From contig NZ_PYMI01000003.1 of the NCBI RefSeq assembly GCF_003025595.1, positions 124,001 to 188,000 on the forward strand: DNA of 64,000 nt. The letters are read 5' to 3'. The notes beneath the pieces are model-generated. The model was not told the DNA's origin and did not search any database. It saw nothing but the letters and a program-made list of their open reading frames with translations. The position numbers and the translations under genes were made by a program. Origin of the DNA: Photobacterium ganghwense. GTDB taxonomy: Bacteria; Pseudomonadota; Gammaproteobacteria; Enterobacterales; Vibrionaceae. Below are positions 56,302-64,000 of this stretch, in pieces. Numbering within the stretch: the stretch's first letter is position 1; every line of letters starts with the position of its first letter.

Positions 56302-57321
56302 TCAAGCAATCGGTAAGACCCGATTCCGTCCCAGTTGTTTGGCCTGATTGAGATATCGATCGGCGCGGGTGATGACCTGAACCGGACTCTCGTTTTTTTC
56401 GCTGCAGGCCAGCCCCATGGAAGCTGTGATTGGCTTCATTCGCTCACGAGACTTTTTATCCTGCAATGAAATACGCTCAATGGCTTTGCGCACGATCTCA
56501 GCCTGTTGGCGGGCTGCAGACAGTGACTGGTCGGCTAGCAGTACCACAAATTCCTCCCCGCCGTAACGGTAGGCAGTTGCGCCGTCCTGACAGCTGACTT
56601 TGAGCTGGCTGGCAACCAGCTTCAGAACCTGATCGCCCAACTGATGGCCGTAGTTATCGTTAAACGATTTGAAGTGGTCAATATCCAGCAGGATCAGGCT
56701 GAAAGGAACCTGTTTCTGACTAATGCTTTCTATGTCGCGGTCAAAGGCTCGACGGTTGTACAGCCCGGTTAAGGCGTCTTCGTTCGCCTCCTGCTGGCTT
56801 TTATTCAGCGCGGCGCGCAGGCTGGCGATCTCTTTTTGGGCAGAGTCGAGCTGGCCTTTGAAGTTACCTGCTGATTGGCGCAGATGGCGCGATTCTTTCA
56901 GCAGACCCTTCACCAAGTTCGTTGTTTCTTCGAGGGACAGCCCGTCATTTTCCGCTTGCTCCAGCTTATCGAAGGTATGTTCGAGGACATCCTCAAAGTC
57001 AGTCGTACTGCTCAGGGTGTCGGCCATGCTGTGCGACAGCTCCTGCATCATCGCGGTCAGGCTAAGTTTGATTTGCTGGACATCGCGGTCTGTTTCGCTG
57101 GCAAGGTAGGCCTGATAAAGCTCATCACAAAGGGTGGGGGTACAATGCCCCTGCTCGGCCAGGCTCTGGTCCAGTGCGGCATTCAGTGCCGGGTTTTGCT
57201 GGGAGGTATAGGTATACCAGAGTGCATAGTTGGTAGGAGTCGTTGGGACCTTGTGTTTTATCATCAAAGGCACTGTTTTTTTGAGTGTCTCTGTTGATTT
57301 CACAAAGCTGTCGTTACGCAT
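56302..57321 (-). CDS. GGDEF diguanylate cyclase without an inhibitory site
   Basis: 339 residues, no membrane span. A helical N-terminal domain (about 1-165) with coiled-coil at 130-180 is followed by the GGDEF domain: DALTGLYNRRAFDRDI, LLDIDHFKSFNDNYGH and the active-site loop GGEEF at 254-258. It should make cyclic-di-GMP. The autoinhibitory tetrad RxxD expected at 245-248 reads QDGA, so product inhibition there is lost. N-terminal sensor ligand unknown. Confidence 0.9.
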   Translation of the reverse strand: MRNDSFVKSTETLKKTVPLMIKHKVPTTPTNYALWYTYTSQQNPALNAALDQSLAEQGHCTPTLCDELYQAYLASETDRDVQQIKLSLTAMMQELSHSMADTLSSTTDFEDVLEHTFDKLEQAENDGLSLEETTNLVKGLLKESRHLRQSAGNFKGQLDSAQKEIASLRAALNKSQQEANEDALTGLYNRRAFDRDIESISQKQVPFSLILLDIDHFKSFNDNYGHQLGDQVLKLVASQLKVSCQDGATAYRYGGEEFVVLLADQSLSAARQQAEIVRKAIERISLQDKKSRERMKPITASMGLACSEKNESPVQVITRADRYLNQAKQLGRNRVLPIA

Positions 57322-57409
57322 AACCTTTATCCATGTTCAGCAGCGAGGAGGCGAGGGGATTATCCCCGTCAACATCCGGAAGGTGGATATCCATGTAAAT
57401 GATACAGAA

Positions 57410-57442
57410 ATAAAAAGCCTTCTAAGGATACCTTAGAAGGCT
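57410..57442 (-). terminator. Terminator of argS
   Basis: AGCCTTCTAAGG (57416-57427) pairs perfectly with CCTTAGAAGGCT (57431-57442). A T-run follows on the minus strand. Confidence 0.9.
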
Positions 57443-57485
57443 CAATAATATTAGCGAATTAGCACGTTATCGGTGCGACGAATTG

Positions 57486-59216
57486 TTACATGCGATCCAG
57501 GGTTTCGATACCCAGTAGGTCCAGACCTTGCTTGATGGTCTTGGCGGTCAGCAGAGCCAGCTTCAAGCGGCTTTGCTTAACAGCTTCTTCAGCGTTCAGG
57601 ATTGGGCATGCTTCGTAGAAGCTTGAGAACAGGCCTGCCAGCTCGAACAGGTATGCACACATTACGTGTGGGTGACCTTCACGGGCAACAGTTTGTACGG
57701 CTTCCTCGAATTGCAGCAGTTTAGACAGCAGCGCTTGCTCTTTCTCGTCGGTGATCATAACTGGGTGAGTCAGGTCAGACTGCTCAACGTTGGCACGCTT
57801 GAAGATAGACGCTACACGGGTGTAAGCATACTGCATGTATGGCGCGGTGTTACCTTCAAACGCCAGCATGTTATCCCAGTCGAAGATGTAGTCGGTAGTA
57901 CGGTGCTTAGACAGGTCAGCGTACTTCACGGCAGCCATCGCTACTGTTTTCGCGATGTTTGCTTTTTCTTCTGCATCCAGTTCCGGGTTCTTCGCTTCGA
58001 TCAGCTTAGTCGCACGCTCTTCTGCTTCATCCAGCAGATCAGCCAGACGTACCGTACCGCCAGCACGTGTCTTGAACGGACGACCGTCTTTGCCCAGCAT
58101 CATACCGAATGCGTGGTGTTCAAGCGTCACATCTTCTGGCACGTAGCCAGCTTTGCGAACGATAGTCCATGCCTGCATTAGGTGCTGGTGCTGACGGGAA
58201 TCGATAAAGTACAGCACGCGGTCTGCACCCAGAGTTTCGTAACGGTATTTAGCACATGCGATGTCAGTGGTGGTGTACAGGAAACCGCCGTCACGCTTCT
58301 GGATGATCACACCCATAGGTTCGCCGTCTTTGTTCTTGTACTCGTCCAGGAAAACAACCTGCGCGCCGTCATCTTCAACAGCCAGGCCTTTCTCTTTCAG
58401 GTCAGCCACGATGCCAGGCAGCATGTCGTTGTACATGGATTCACCCATGACATCATCACGCGTCAGTGATACGTTCAGGCGGTCATAGTTACGCTGGTTC
58501 TGAATCATGGTTACATCAACCAGCTTCTTCCACATCTCAGCGCAGTATTCGTCGCCACCTTGCAGTTTCACCACGTAGTTACGTGCACGCTCGGCAAAGT
58601 CAGCATCTTCGTCGTAAAGTTTCTTCGATTCACGGTAGAAGGCTTCCAGGTCTGACAGTTCCATGGACACTTCGCCAGATTCTTTCTGAACGCGCTCCAG
58701 GTTAGCAATCAGCATACCGAACTGAGTACCCCAGTCACCGATGTGGTTCGCACGGATGACTTTGTGGCCCAGGTGCTCAAGGGTACGTACAACCGCATCA
58801 CCGATGATGGTTGAACGCAGGTGACCCACGTGCATCTCTTTGGCAACGTTTGGCGCAGAGTAGTCAACCACAATGGTTTTGGTCTCTTCTTTTGCCACAC
58901 CCAGACGCTCGTCAGCCAGGGCTTTTTCAGCCTGCTCAGCCAGCCACTCTTTGCTTAGGAAGATGTTGATGAAGCCAGGACCGGCGATTTCAACTTTCTC
59001 GGCGATACCGTCCAGATCCAGTTGCTCAATGACTTTTTGTGCGAACTCGCGTGGGTTAGTACCCAGTTGCTTGGCAACGCCCATAACACCGTTAGCCTGG
59101 TAATCACCAAACTGGGCTTTCGCAGACTGACGGACTGCAGCAGGACTACCAGCTGGGGCACCAGCGGCTTCCAGCGCCTGAGAGACTTTGTCGTTAATTA
59201 GTGCTTGAATGTTCAC
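57486..59216 (-). CDS. argS: Arginyl-tRNA synthetase
   Basis: Charges tRNA-Arg. 576 residues with GTG 59216 (E. coli 577). N-terminal Add-1 domain [23 protein letters not shown]-type motif [16 protein letters not shown]-terminal DALR helix bundle ending [12 protein letters not shown]. The open frame extends further, but AAGGA seven bases before the GTG and homology fix this start. An ATG two codons upstream is too close to that ribosome site. Confidence 0.96.
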   Translation of the reverse strand: MNIQALINDKVSQALEAAGAPAGSPAAVRQSAKAQFGDYQANGVMGVAKQLGTNPREFAQKVIEQLDLDGIAEKVEIAGPGFINIFLSKEWLAEQAEKALADERLGVAKEETKTIVVDYSAPNVAKEMHVGHLRSTIIGDAVVRTLEHLGHKVIRANHIGDWGTQFGMLIANLERVQKESGEVSMELSDLEAFYRESKKLYDEDADFAERARNYVVKLQGGDEYCAEMWKKLVDVTMIQNQRNYDRLNVSLTRDDVMGESMYNDMLPGIVADLKEKGLAVEDDGAQVVFLDEYKNKDGEPMGVIIQKRDGGFLYTTTDIACAKYRYETLGADRVLYFIDSRQHQHLMQAWTIVRKAGYVPEDVTLEHHAFGMMLGKDGRPFKTRAGGTVRLADLLDEAEERATKLIEAKNPELDAEEKANIAKTVAMAAVKYADLSKHRTTDYIFDWDNMLAFEGNTAPYMQYAYTRVASIFKRANVEQSDLTHPVMITDEKEQALLSKLLQFEEAVQTVAREGHPHVMCAYLFELAGLFSSFYEACPILNAEEAVKQSRLKLALLTAKTIKQGLDLLGIETLDRM

Positions 59217-59633
59217 ACGCATATCCTTCAAATTCGTTTGGAACGCCAGGACTGACTGGCGAGGCAAAAGCGTCACCGTATTCAAGGAACTGACCGTCAA
59301 AAATAATCACGCCCAATGGGCTTAAAGATAGCACCTAGGGTTCAGTGGATAACGTGAGTATTTTTGACGGGGCCGCCTCTGATTGCTCGGAGAGGGGGAA
59401 CATCTTGAATACGTTGCTTGCATTGCCCTAATAATACCCACAAATTTAGGTCATTTGGCAAGGTATAAAGGCTTCAGTATGCGAATTTTTTTTTACTTTG
59501 TCCGATGGGTGAAAATTATGCAGGAAGCAAGTCGCCACAAGGCCTTTACAGACTTGACGGGGCTGTTGTTTAAACCCAAAACTATGGATAATTATGCGTT
59601 GAACGGCTTGGCTCGAAAAATTGGAGAAAATAC
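59217..59633. other. Divergent argS/yecM spacer
   Basis: 417 bp with promoters for both genes. No repeat or stable hairpin. An open frame at 59383-59709 has no ribosome site or protein-like composition. Confidence 0.6.
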
Positions 59634-60227
59634 ATGCAGAAGCTTGAACAAAAGGGGCTGCTTCCGGCTCAGATGCTGGCAGATTTACCGGCTTTCATTG
59701 CGCGGATAGAAGCGTTGGCTGCCGAATTGGGACTGGCTTTGTCTGAGTTTCAGGCTGATCACCTTGCTTTACGGGTCAATGACTGGGAAACGGCGGAAGT
59801 CCTGCATCAGGCATGGCTGGCTTATGGCGATGAATGGTCGAACAACCAGATTAATGGCCGCCCCATTATTGTGATTGGTTTCCATGAACCGATTAAAATC
59901 GGATGCTGGACCATTGAGGCGCTGGAGTTGCCGTATCCGGGTGACAAAGCATATCCGCAGGAAGGGTGGGAGCATGTGGAATTTGTGATTCCGTCTGATG
60001 CGGCCGATACCGATACTCTGAAGCTGGAGCTGGACGCAAGGTTCCCGTCCCTGGCAGCGCAGTGGGAAAATCTGACAGACAAAGGGATCAAAGTAAAAGC
60101 CAGTTCGCCATCTGGTGAGAAAGAACGTCTGGCGAACCCGACGTATGCTTTTAAGAAAGGCGGAGTCTGTATCAAACTCCACCCTTGTTCACTGAAAGCC
60201 GTGATTGACAGCGAAACTGACGTGTAA
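59634..60227 (+). CDS. yecM: YecM, VOC-fold protein
   Basis: 197 residues matching the YecM family of the vicinal-oxygen-chelate fold: ADHLALRVNDWETAE, EPIKIGCWTIEALELPYP, WEHVEFVIP and a C-terminal NPTYAFKKGGVCIKLHP. His, Glu residues at VOC metal-ligand places are kept. Function unknown, possibly isomerase or oxygenase-like. GGAG before ATG. argS and yecM are neighbours in E. coli too. Confidence 0.88.
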   Translation: MQKLEQKGLLPAQMLADLPAFIARIEALAAELGLALSEFQADHLALRVNDWETAEVLHQAWLAYGDEWSNNQINGRPIIVIGFHEPIKIGCWTIEALELPYPGDKAYPQEGWEHVEFVIPSDAADTDTLKLELDARFPSLAAQWENLTDKGIKVKASSPSGEKERLANPTYAFKKGGVCIKLHPCSLKAVIDSETDV

Positions 60228-60236
60228 AGCTGCCTC

Positions 60237-61070
60237 TTACAGGATCACGGTACGGTTACCGTAGACAAAAACCCGGTCATCAATCACCAGCCCCAGGGCT
60301 TTGCTCAGTACCGATTTTTCGACATCCCGACCGGCACGTGACATATCGGTCGCGCTGAAGTTGTGATCGACCGGAATAACGTTCTGGGTGATGATTGGAC
60401 CTTCATCGAGGTCATTGGTGACAAAGTGCGCCGTGGCCCCGATGATTTTGACGCCACGCTCAAAGGCTTGCTGATACGGCTTAGCACCAATAAACGCCGG
60501 CAGAAAGCTGTGGTGGATGTTAATGATTTTATGTGGAAACTGCGCCACGAAGTTGGGCGAGAGGATCCGCATATATTTTGCCAGTACCACGTAGTCGGGT
60601 GTGTATTGGTTAATGGCATTGAGCAGTTTCTGCTCGTGCTCTTCCCGGCTAAGCCCCTCATGACTGACATGGTGGAACGGAATATTGAATTTGGTCGTCA
60701 GATCGGCCAGATGGTCATAGTTACCGACAATGGCCGCAATCTCAATATCCAGTGTACCGTCGAAGGTCTTAACCAGAATATCCCCCAGGCAGTGCGCCTC
60801 TTTGGTAACCAGAATCACAACGCGTTTGCGGGCTGAGCTGATGAGTCGGCGATGGCTGCCGGCCGGCAGGGCACGATCCAAATCGTCAAGGAAGGTGCTG
60901 TCGTTGAAGTAGCCTTCCAGCTCGGTACGCATAAAGAACTGGTTATGAGCATGGTCCACAAATTCGTTGTTATGAACGATATTCAGCTGATGTTTGTAAC
61001 AAATGTTCGTAATTTTACTGATCAGGCCGATGGCATCCGGGCAATCTGTCAGCAGTGTTTTCTTTTCCAT
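60237..61070 (-). CDS. purU: Formyltetrahydrofolate deformylase
   Basis: Hydrolyses 10-formyl-THF to THF and formate, supplying formate to PurT and balancing one-carbon units. 277 residues: N-terminal ACT domain (LLTDCPDAIGLISKITNICYKHQLNI), then a formyltransferase domain with catalytic INIHHSFLPAFIGAKPYQQAFERGVK (Asn, His) and DEGPII Asp. AAGGAAG supports ATG 61070; 26 upstream codons without homology are excluded. Confidence 0.95.
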   Translation of the reverse strand: MEKKTLLTDCPDAIGLISKITNICYKHQLNIVHNNEFVDHAHNQFFMRTELEGYFNDSTFLDDLDRALPAGSHRRLISSARKRVVILVTKEAHCLGDILVKTFDGTLDIEIAAIVGNYDHLADLTTKFNIPFHHVSHEGLSREEHEQKLLNAINQYTPDYVVLAKYMRILSPNFVAQFPHKIINIHHSFLPAFIGAKPYQQAFERGVKIIGATAHFVTNDLDEGPIITQNVIPVDHNFSATDMSRAGRDVEKSVLSKALGLVIDDRVFVYGNRTVIL

Positions 61071-61258
61071 GCTCTTCCTTGAACTAAACTGTAGTACGAG
61101 ATCAATTGACCTTTCGGCGCGCCAGCGACGTGCGTACCGAAAGGTCAATGGTCTGGGTCTCTATTGATATTTACCTTGGATTGATTTTGGGGTCAAAACA
61201 TAAATGTTGGGCAAAAGGATTTGGGGTATTCGTCGTGAGTGCAATACGAGGATAAACT

Positions 61259-61762
61259 ATGTTTGTTCAACGCAAATTTTGTCTTAAATCACTCTGCCTG
61301 CTGGGACCATTGTTGGCCGGAACCGTGGCTGCGACTGTGTCTGCGGAAGAAGCAAAAGAACCAAGCCTGTATGACCGCCTTGGTGGGTTATCAGCCATTT
61401 CGGTTGTGGTGGATGATTTCATCAACGTCATGGTGGTCGATGACGTGCTGAATGCGAACCCGGCGATTGATGCCGCCCGCAAAAAAGTCCCGTCGCCGTA
61501 CCTGAAATACCAGGTTACCTCTATGGTCTGCAAAGCCACAGGTGGGCCATGTGCTTATACCGGCCGCACCATGGAAGAAGCACACAGTCATTTGAACATC
61601 ACCCTCGAAGAGTGGCAACGTATGGTTCAGTTGCTGCGGGAAACCTTCAATAAATATCAAATTCCTGAAAAAGAACAGGAAGACATGCTGGAAGTCGTGT
61701 ATTCGACCAAAGCTGCCATTGTGAAATCGGCCGAGGGTTCGGATGACGCGAAATCGGAGTAA
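61259..61762 (+). CDS. Exported group 1 truncated hemoglobin
   Basis: 167 residues. A signal peptide (about 1-28, ending TVSA) precedes a trHb1 fold: SLYDRLGGLSAISVVVDDFI, and GRTMEEAHSHLNIT where His109 is the probable heme-binding proximal ligand. Cys91 and Cys98 flank the distal-helix end and may form a disulfide. It is probably periplasmic. Roles proposed for such globins are NO or O2 handling, unproven here. GAGGAT precedes ATG 61259. Confidence 0.85.
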   Translation: MFVQRKFCLKSLCLLGPLLAGTVAATVSAEEAKEPSLYDRLGGLSAISVVVDDFINVMVVDDVLNANPAIDAARKKVPSPYLKYQVTSMVCKATGGPCAYTGRTMEEAHSHLNITLEEWQRMVQLLRETFNKYQIPEKEQEDMLEVVYSTKAAIVKSAEGSDDAKSE

Positions 61763-61886
61763 CCGCGCACCTAAGCCCGGGAATCAGCCTGGGAATTAAT
61801 GATGGTCGCCTGAGGGGAAAGTTGGCATAATGGGCAGTCAAGTTACTGTATAAATAACCAATACTGACGGCCACGATTCTGATTTT

Positions 61887-63845
61887 ATGATTGCCAAGTT
61901 TTTTGCACCCGGAGGCGCTTTGGATAAAGCGATCCCGGGTTTTCAGGCGCGCCAGCCTCAAATCGATATGGCTGAAGCGGTTGCCGATGCTATCCAGACC
62001 GAATCCCAGCTGGTGGTCGAAGCGGGGACGGGAACGGGCAAGACATTTGCCTACCTGGTGCCTGCATTAGTCAGTGGCAAGAAGGCAATCATTTCTACCG
62101 GTTCCAAAAACCTGCAAGAGCAGCTGTTTCACCGGGATCTTCCGTTAATGACACAGGCGCTGGGCTTTACTGGCCGGGTTGCGCTGCTGAAAGGCCGTGC
62201 CAACTACCTGTGTCTGGATCGGATGAGCCGTCAGATTGCCGAAAGCCATGGTATCCATGCAGATCCCAAGCTGCTGAGCCAGCTGGTTCAGGTGCGCAGC
62301 TGGTCGTCCTCGACCAAAAGCGGGGATCTCGGTGAATGTGATGATATCGCCGAAGATAGCCCTGTTTTGCCGATGATTACCTCAACCAACGACAACTGTC
62401 TGGGCCGGGAATGTCCGTCCTATGATGAGTGTTTTGTCGTAAAAGCACGACGTCGGGCGATGGAAGCCGATGTGGTCGTGGTTAACCACCATCTTTTTCT
62501 GGCGGATCTGGCTATTAAAGAGACCGGTTTCGGCGAGCTGATCCCCGAAGCAGACATGTTCATCTTTGATGAAGCCCATCAGCTGCCGGATATTGCCAGT
62601 CAGTATTTTGGTCAGAGTCTGTCCAGCCGTCAGCTGCAAGAGCTGGCCAAGGACATTGAAATTGGCTATCGCACTGAAGCCAAAGACATGCGCCAACTCC
62701 AGAAAACGGCGGATCGCCTGCATCAGGCTGCGTCTGATCTGCGGATTGTGCTGGGCGAGCCGGGGTTTAGGGGCAACTGGCGAGAGGTGATCAATAGTCC
62801 GGCGGTACAACGGGAAATCACCCGTTTGCAGGATGCGCTGGACTTGACCCATGAAGTGCTGAAACTGGCCCTTGGCCGCAGTCAGCTGCTGGATAGTGCA
62901 TTTGAACGGGCAACCCTGGTGAAAGCCCGTTTGGAGCGGGTGTGCGACACCAGCATCACTGGCTATTCGTACTGGTACGAATGTACTCCCCGCCATTTCA
63001 GTTTGCACATAACCCCGCTGTCTGTTGCTGACAAGTTTCATGAGCAAATCACCGAGCAGGGTGGTGCCTGGATTTTTACCTCTGCTACCCTGGCCGTGAA
63101 CGACGATTTCGGGCATTTCAGCCAGCGTCTGGGTTTAAAACCGAAGCAGCAGTTTTCCCTGGAAAGTCCCTTTGATTATCAGCAGCAAGCCTTGCTCTGC
63201 GTTCCTCGCTTTCTACCGGAGCCAAATAGCTTTGGCCTGGCCGATCGTCTGGTCGACATGCTGGCACCGGTGATTCAGGCCAACAATGGCCGCTGTTTCT
63301 TCCTCTGTACTTCTCATCAGATGGTGCGTGATCTGGCCGAAGGGTTTCGTGCCCGACTGGCGCTTCCGGTGCTGGCACAAGGGGAAACCACCAAGCAGAA
63401 ACTGCTGGCCGAGTATCTGGAGCGGGGGGATGCCCTGCTGATTGCCACCGGTGCGTTCTGGGAAGGGGTGGATGTTAGAGGCCAGGCATTAAGCTGTGTT
63501 ATTATCGACAAACTACCGTTTACAGCACCGGATGACCCGCTGCTGAAAGCTCGGATTGAAGATTGCCGCCTGCGTGGTGGCGATCCATTTTCTGAAGTCC
63601 AGATCCCCGATGCCGTCATTACCCTGAAACAGGGAGTGGGGCGACTTATCCGTGATAAACAGGATAAGGGTGTACTGGTGATCTGCGACAACCGATTGGT
63701 AACGCGCCCATACGGTGCGGTTTTTTTACGCAGCCTGCCGCCGATTCCTCGTACCCGAGACGTGGAACAGGTCGGGCACTTTTTGTCTTCAATTAATGGC
63801 CAGCAAGCGCCGTCAGCCGTTGAAGACCAGCATTCAGAGGCTTGA
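61887..63845 (+). CDS. yoaA: YoaA, XPD/DinG-like Fe-S DNA helicase
   Basis: 652 residues. Walker A GTGTGKT at 47-53, four Fe-S cysteines at 110, 172, 177 and 183, DEAH at 229-232, and C-terminal helicase motifs with GAFWEGVDV and QGVGRLIR. YoaA forms a complex with the DNA polymerase chi subunit in E. coli and aids repair of replication gaps. The ribosome site is weak. Three bases separate it from tsaB coding, as a likely operon. Confidence 0.95.
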   Translation: MIAKFFAPGGALDKAIPGFQARQPQIDMAEAVADAIQTESQLVVEAGTGTGKTFAYLVPALVSGKKAIISTGSKNLQEQLFHRDLPLMTQALGFTGRVALLKGRANYLCLDRMSRQIAESHGIHADPKLLSQLVQVRSWSSSTKSGDLGECDDIAEDSPVLPMITSTNDNCLGRECPSYDECFVVKARRRAMEADVVVVNHHLFLADLAIKETGFGELIPEADMFIFDEAHQLPDIASQYFGQSLSSRQLQELAKDIEIGYRTEAKDMRQLQKTADRLHQAASDLRIVLGEPGFRGNWREVINSPAVQREITRLQDALDLTHEVLKLALGRSQLLDSAFERATLVKARLERVCDTSITGYSYWYECTPRHFSLHITPLSVADKFHEQITEQGGAWIFTSATLAVNDDFGHFSQRLGLKPKQQFSLESPFDYQQQALLCVPRFLPEPNSFGLADRLVDMLAPVIQANNGRCFFLCTSHQMVRDLAEGFRARLALPVLAQGETTKQKLLAEYLERGDALLIATGAFWEGVDVRGQALSCVIIDKLPFTAPDDPLLKARIEDCRLRGGDPFSEVQIPDAVITLKQGVGRLIRDKQDKGVLVICDNRLVTRPYGAVFLRSLPPIPRTRDVEQVGHFLSSINGQQAPSAVEDQHSEA

Positions 63846-64000
63846 ATGAGCAACAAAATTCTTGCAGTAGATACTGCTACCGAAAACTGTTCTGTTGCCC
63901 TTTTAATGGGCGATGAAGTGATTTCACGTTGTGAATATGCACCGCGTGAGCACACCACAAAAATTCTGCCAATGGTTGATGAGGTTCTGGCTCAGGGCGG
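63846..64000 (+). CDS. tsaB: TsaB, N-terminal part
   Basis: 51 full codons are visible before the window ends. [19 protein letters not shown] and the [18 protein letters not shown] region match TsaB (YeaZ), partner of TsaD/TsaE in making threonylcarbamoyl-adenosine in ANN-decoding tRNAs. ATG 63846 directly follows the yoaA stop, with GAGG upstream in the last yoaA codons. Confidence 0.93.
   Translation, partial: MSNKILAVDTATENCSVALLMGDEVISRCEYAPREHTTKILPMVDEVLAQG

Noticed and set aside
59383-59709. Open frame overlapping the yecM start
   Set aside because: No ribosome site, and overlap with the conserved yecM frame.
62382-63116. 244-residue antisense frame opposite yoaA
   Set aside because: Complement of conserved helicase coding; no start signal.

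Overview
The window is a gene-dense stretch of chromosome from a marine gammaproteobacterium of the family Vibrionaceae, most likely Photobacterium or a close relative. The evidence is the toxRS pair divergent from htpG, the htpG-adk-hemH-gsk order, and seqA-pgm, fldA/ybfF and gltA-sdh-suc blocks of Vibrio type. A tfoS-like chitin regulator also lies beside feoABC, and nag, znu and feo loci carry the expected regulator sites. Moderate G+C and frequent stem-loop terminators fit. Genus level is inference; no rRNA or tRNA gene was seen.

Layout. 1-4.3 kb: end of a porin gene, then toxS-toxR (minus) and divergent htpG. 4.5-8.5 kb: adk, hemH, gsk and a small beta-barrel protein. 8.7-12.3 kb: asnB and a CPA2 cation/proton antiporter (minus). 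12.4-17.4 kb: N-acetylglucosamine (GlcNAc) regulon, nagBAC (minus) facing away from nagE across a 255-bp control region. 17.4-19.5 kb: a structured, terminator-ended intergenic RNA candidate, then glnS. 19.6-25 kb: fur, a DUF4442 gene, fldA, a DUF2788 gene, ybfF, then seqA-pgm. 25.2-27.1 kb: DUF1853 and Nif3-like genes. 27.2-38.5 kb: citric-acid-cycle block, gltA (minus) divergent from sdhCDAB-sucAB-sucCD. 38.6-42.8 kb: acetoacetate/short-chain fatty acid island (atoA, atoD, a LysR regulator, atoE), all minus. 43-47.4 kb: a small exported four-cysteine protein, znuBC divergent from znuA-mepM around a Zur palindrome. 47.6-54.8 kb: the tfoS-like membrane regulator, a 532-bp intergenic region, and feoABC. 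54.9-64 kb: HIT protein, DUF924, a diguanylate cyclase, argS, yecM, purU, an exported truncated hemoglobin, yoaA and the start of tsaB.

How the genes work together. Several loci concern nutrient sensing. GlcNAc uptake and breakdown (nagE, nagBAC) show a CRP site and three NagC-like palindromes. Zinc import (znuABC) is under a Zur-type operator and reads into a cell-wall endopeptidase. Ferrous iron import (feoABC) has Fur- and FNR-like sites, and fur itself is in the window. The gltA/sdh/suc cluster supplies the citric acid cycle, and the ato island feeds it acetyl-CoA. The large regulator before feoA matches the architecture and gene neighbourhood of V. cholerae TfoS, the chitin-oligosaccharide sensor that switches on the small RNA TfoR for natural competence. 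Chitin sensing and GlcNAc use are therefore both represented.

Most of the window is ordinary core genome. The points most worth a second look are the tfoS-like protein with a receiver domain lacking all its phosphorylation residues, and the unannotated RNA region next to it. Others are the four-hairpin RNA candidate between nagE and glnS, the 14-copy 9-bp repeat inside znuA, and the duplicated C-x20-C secreted protein. The ato island is a further candidate insertion.
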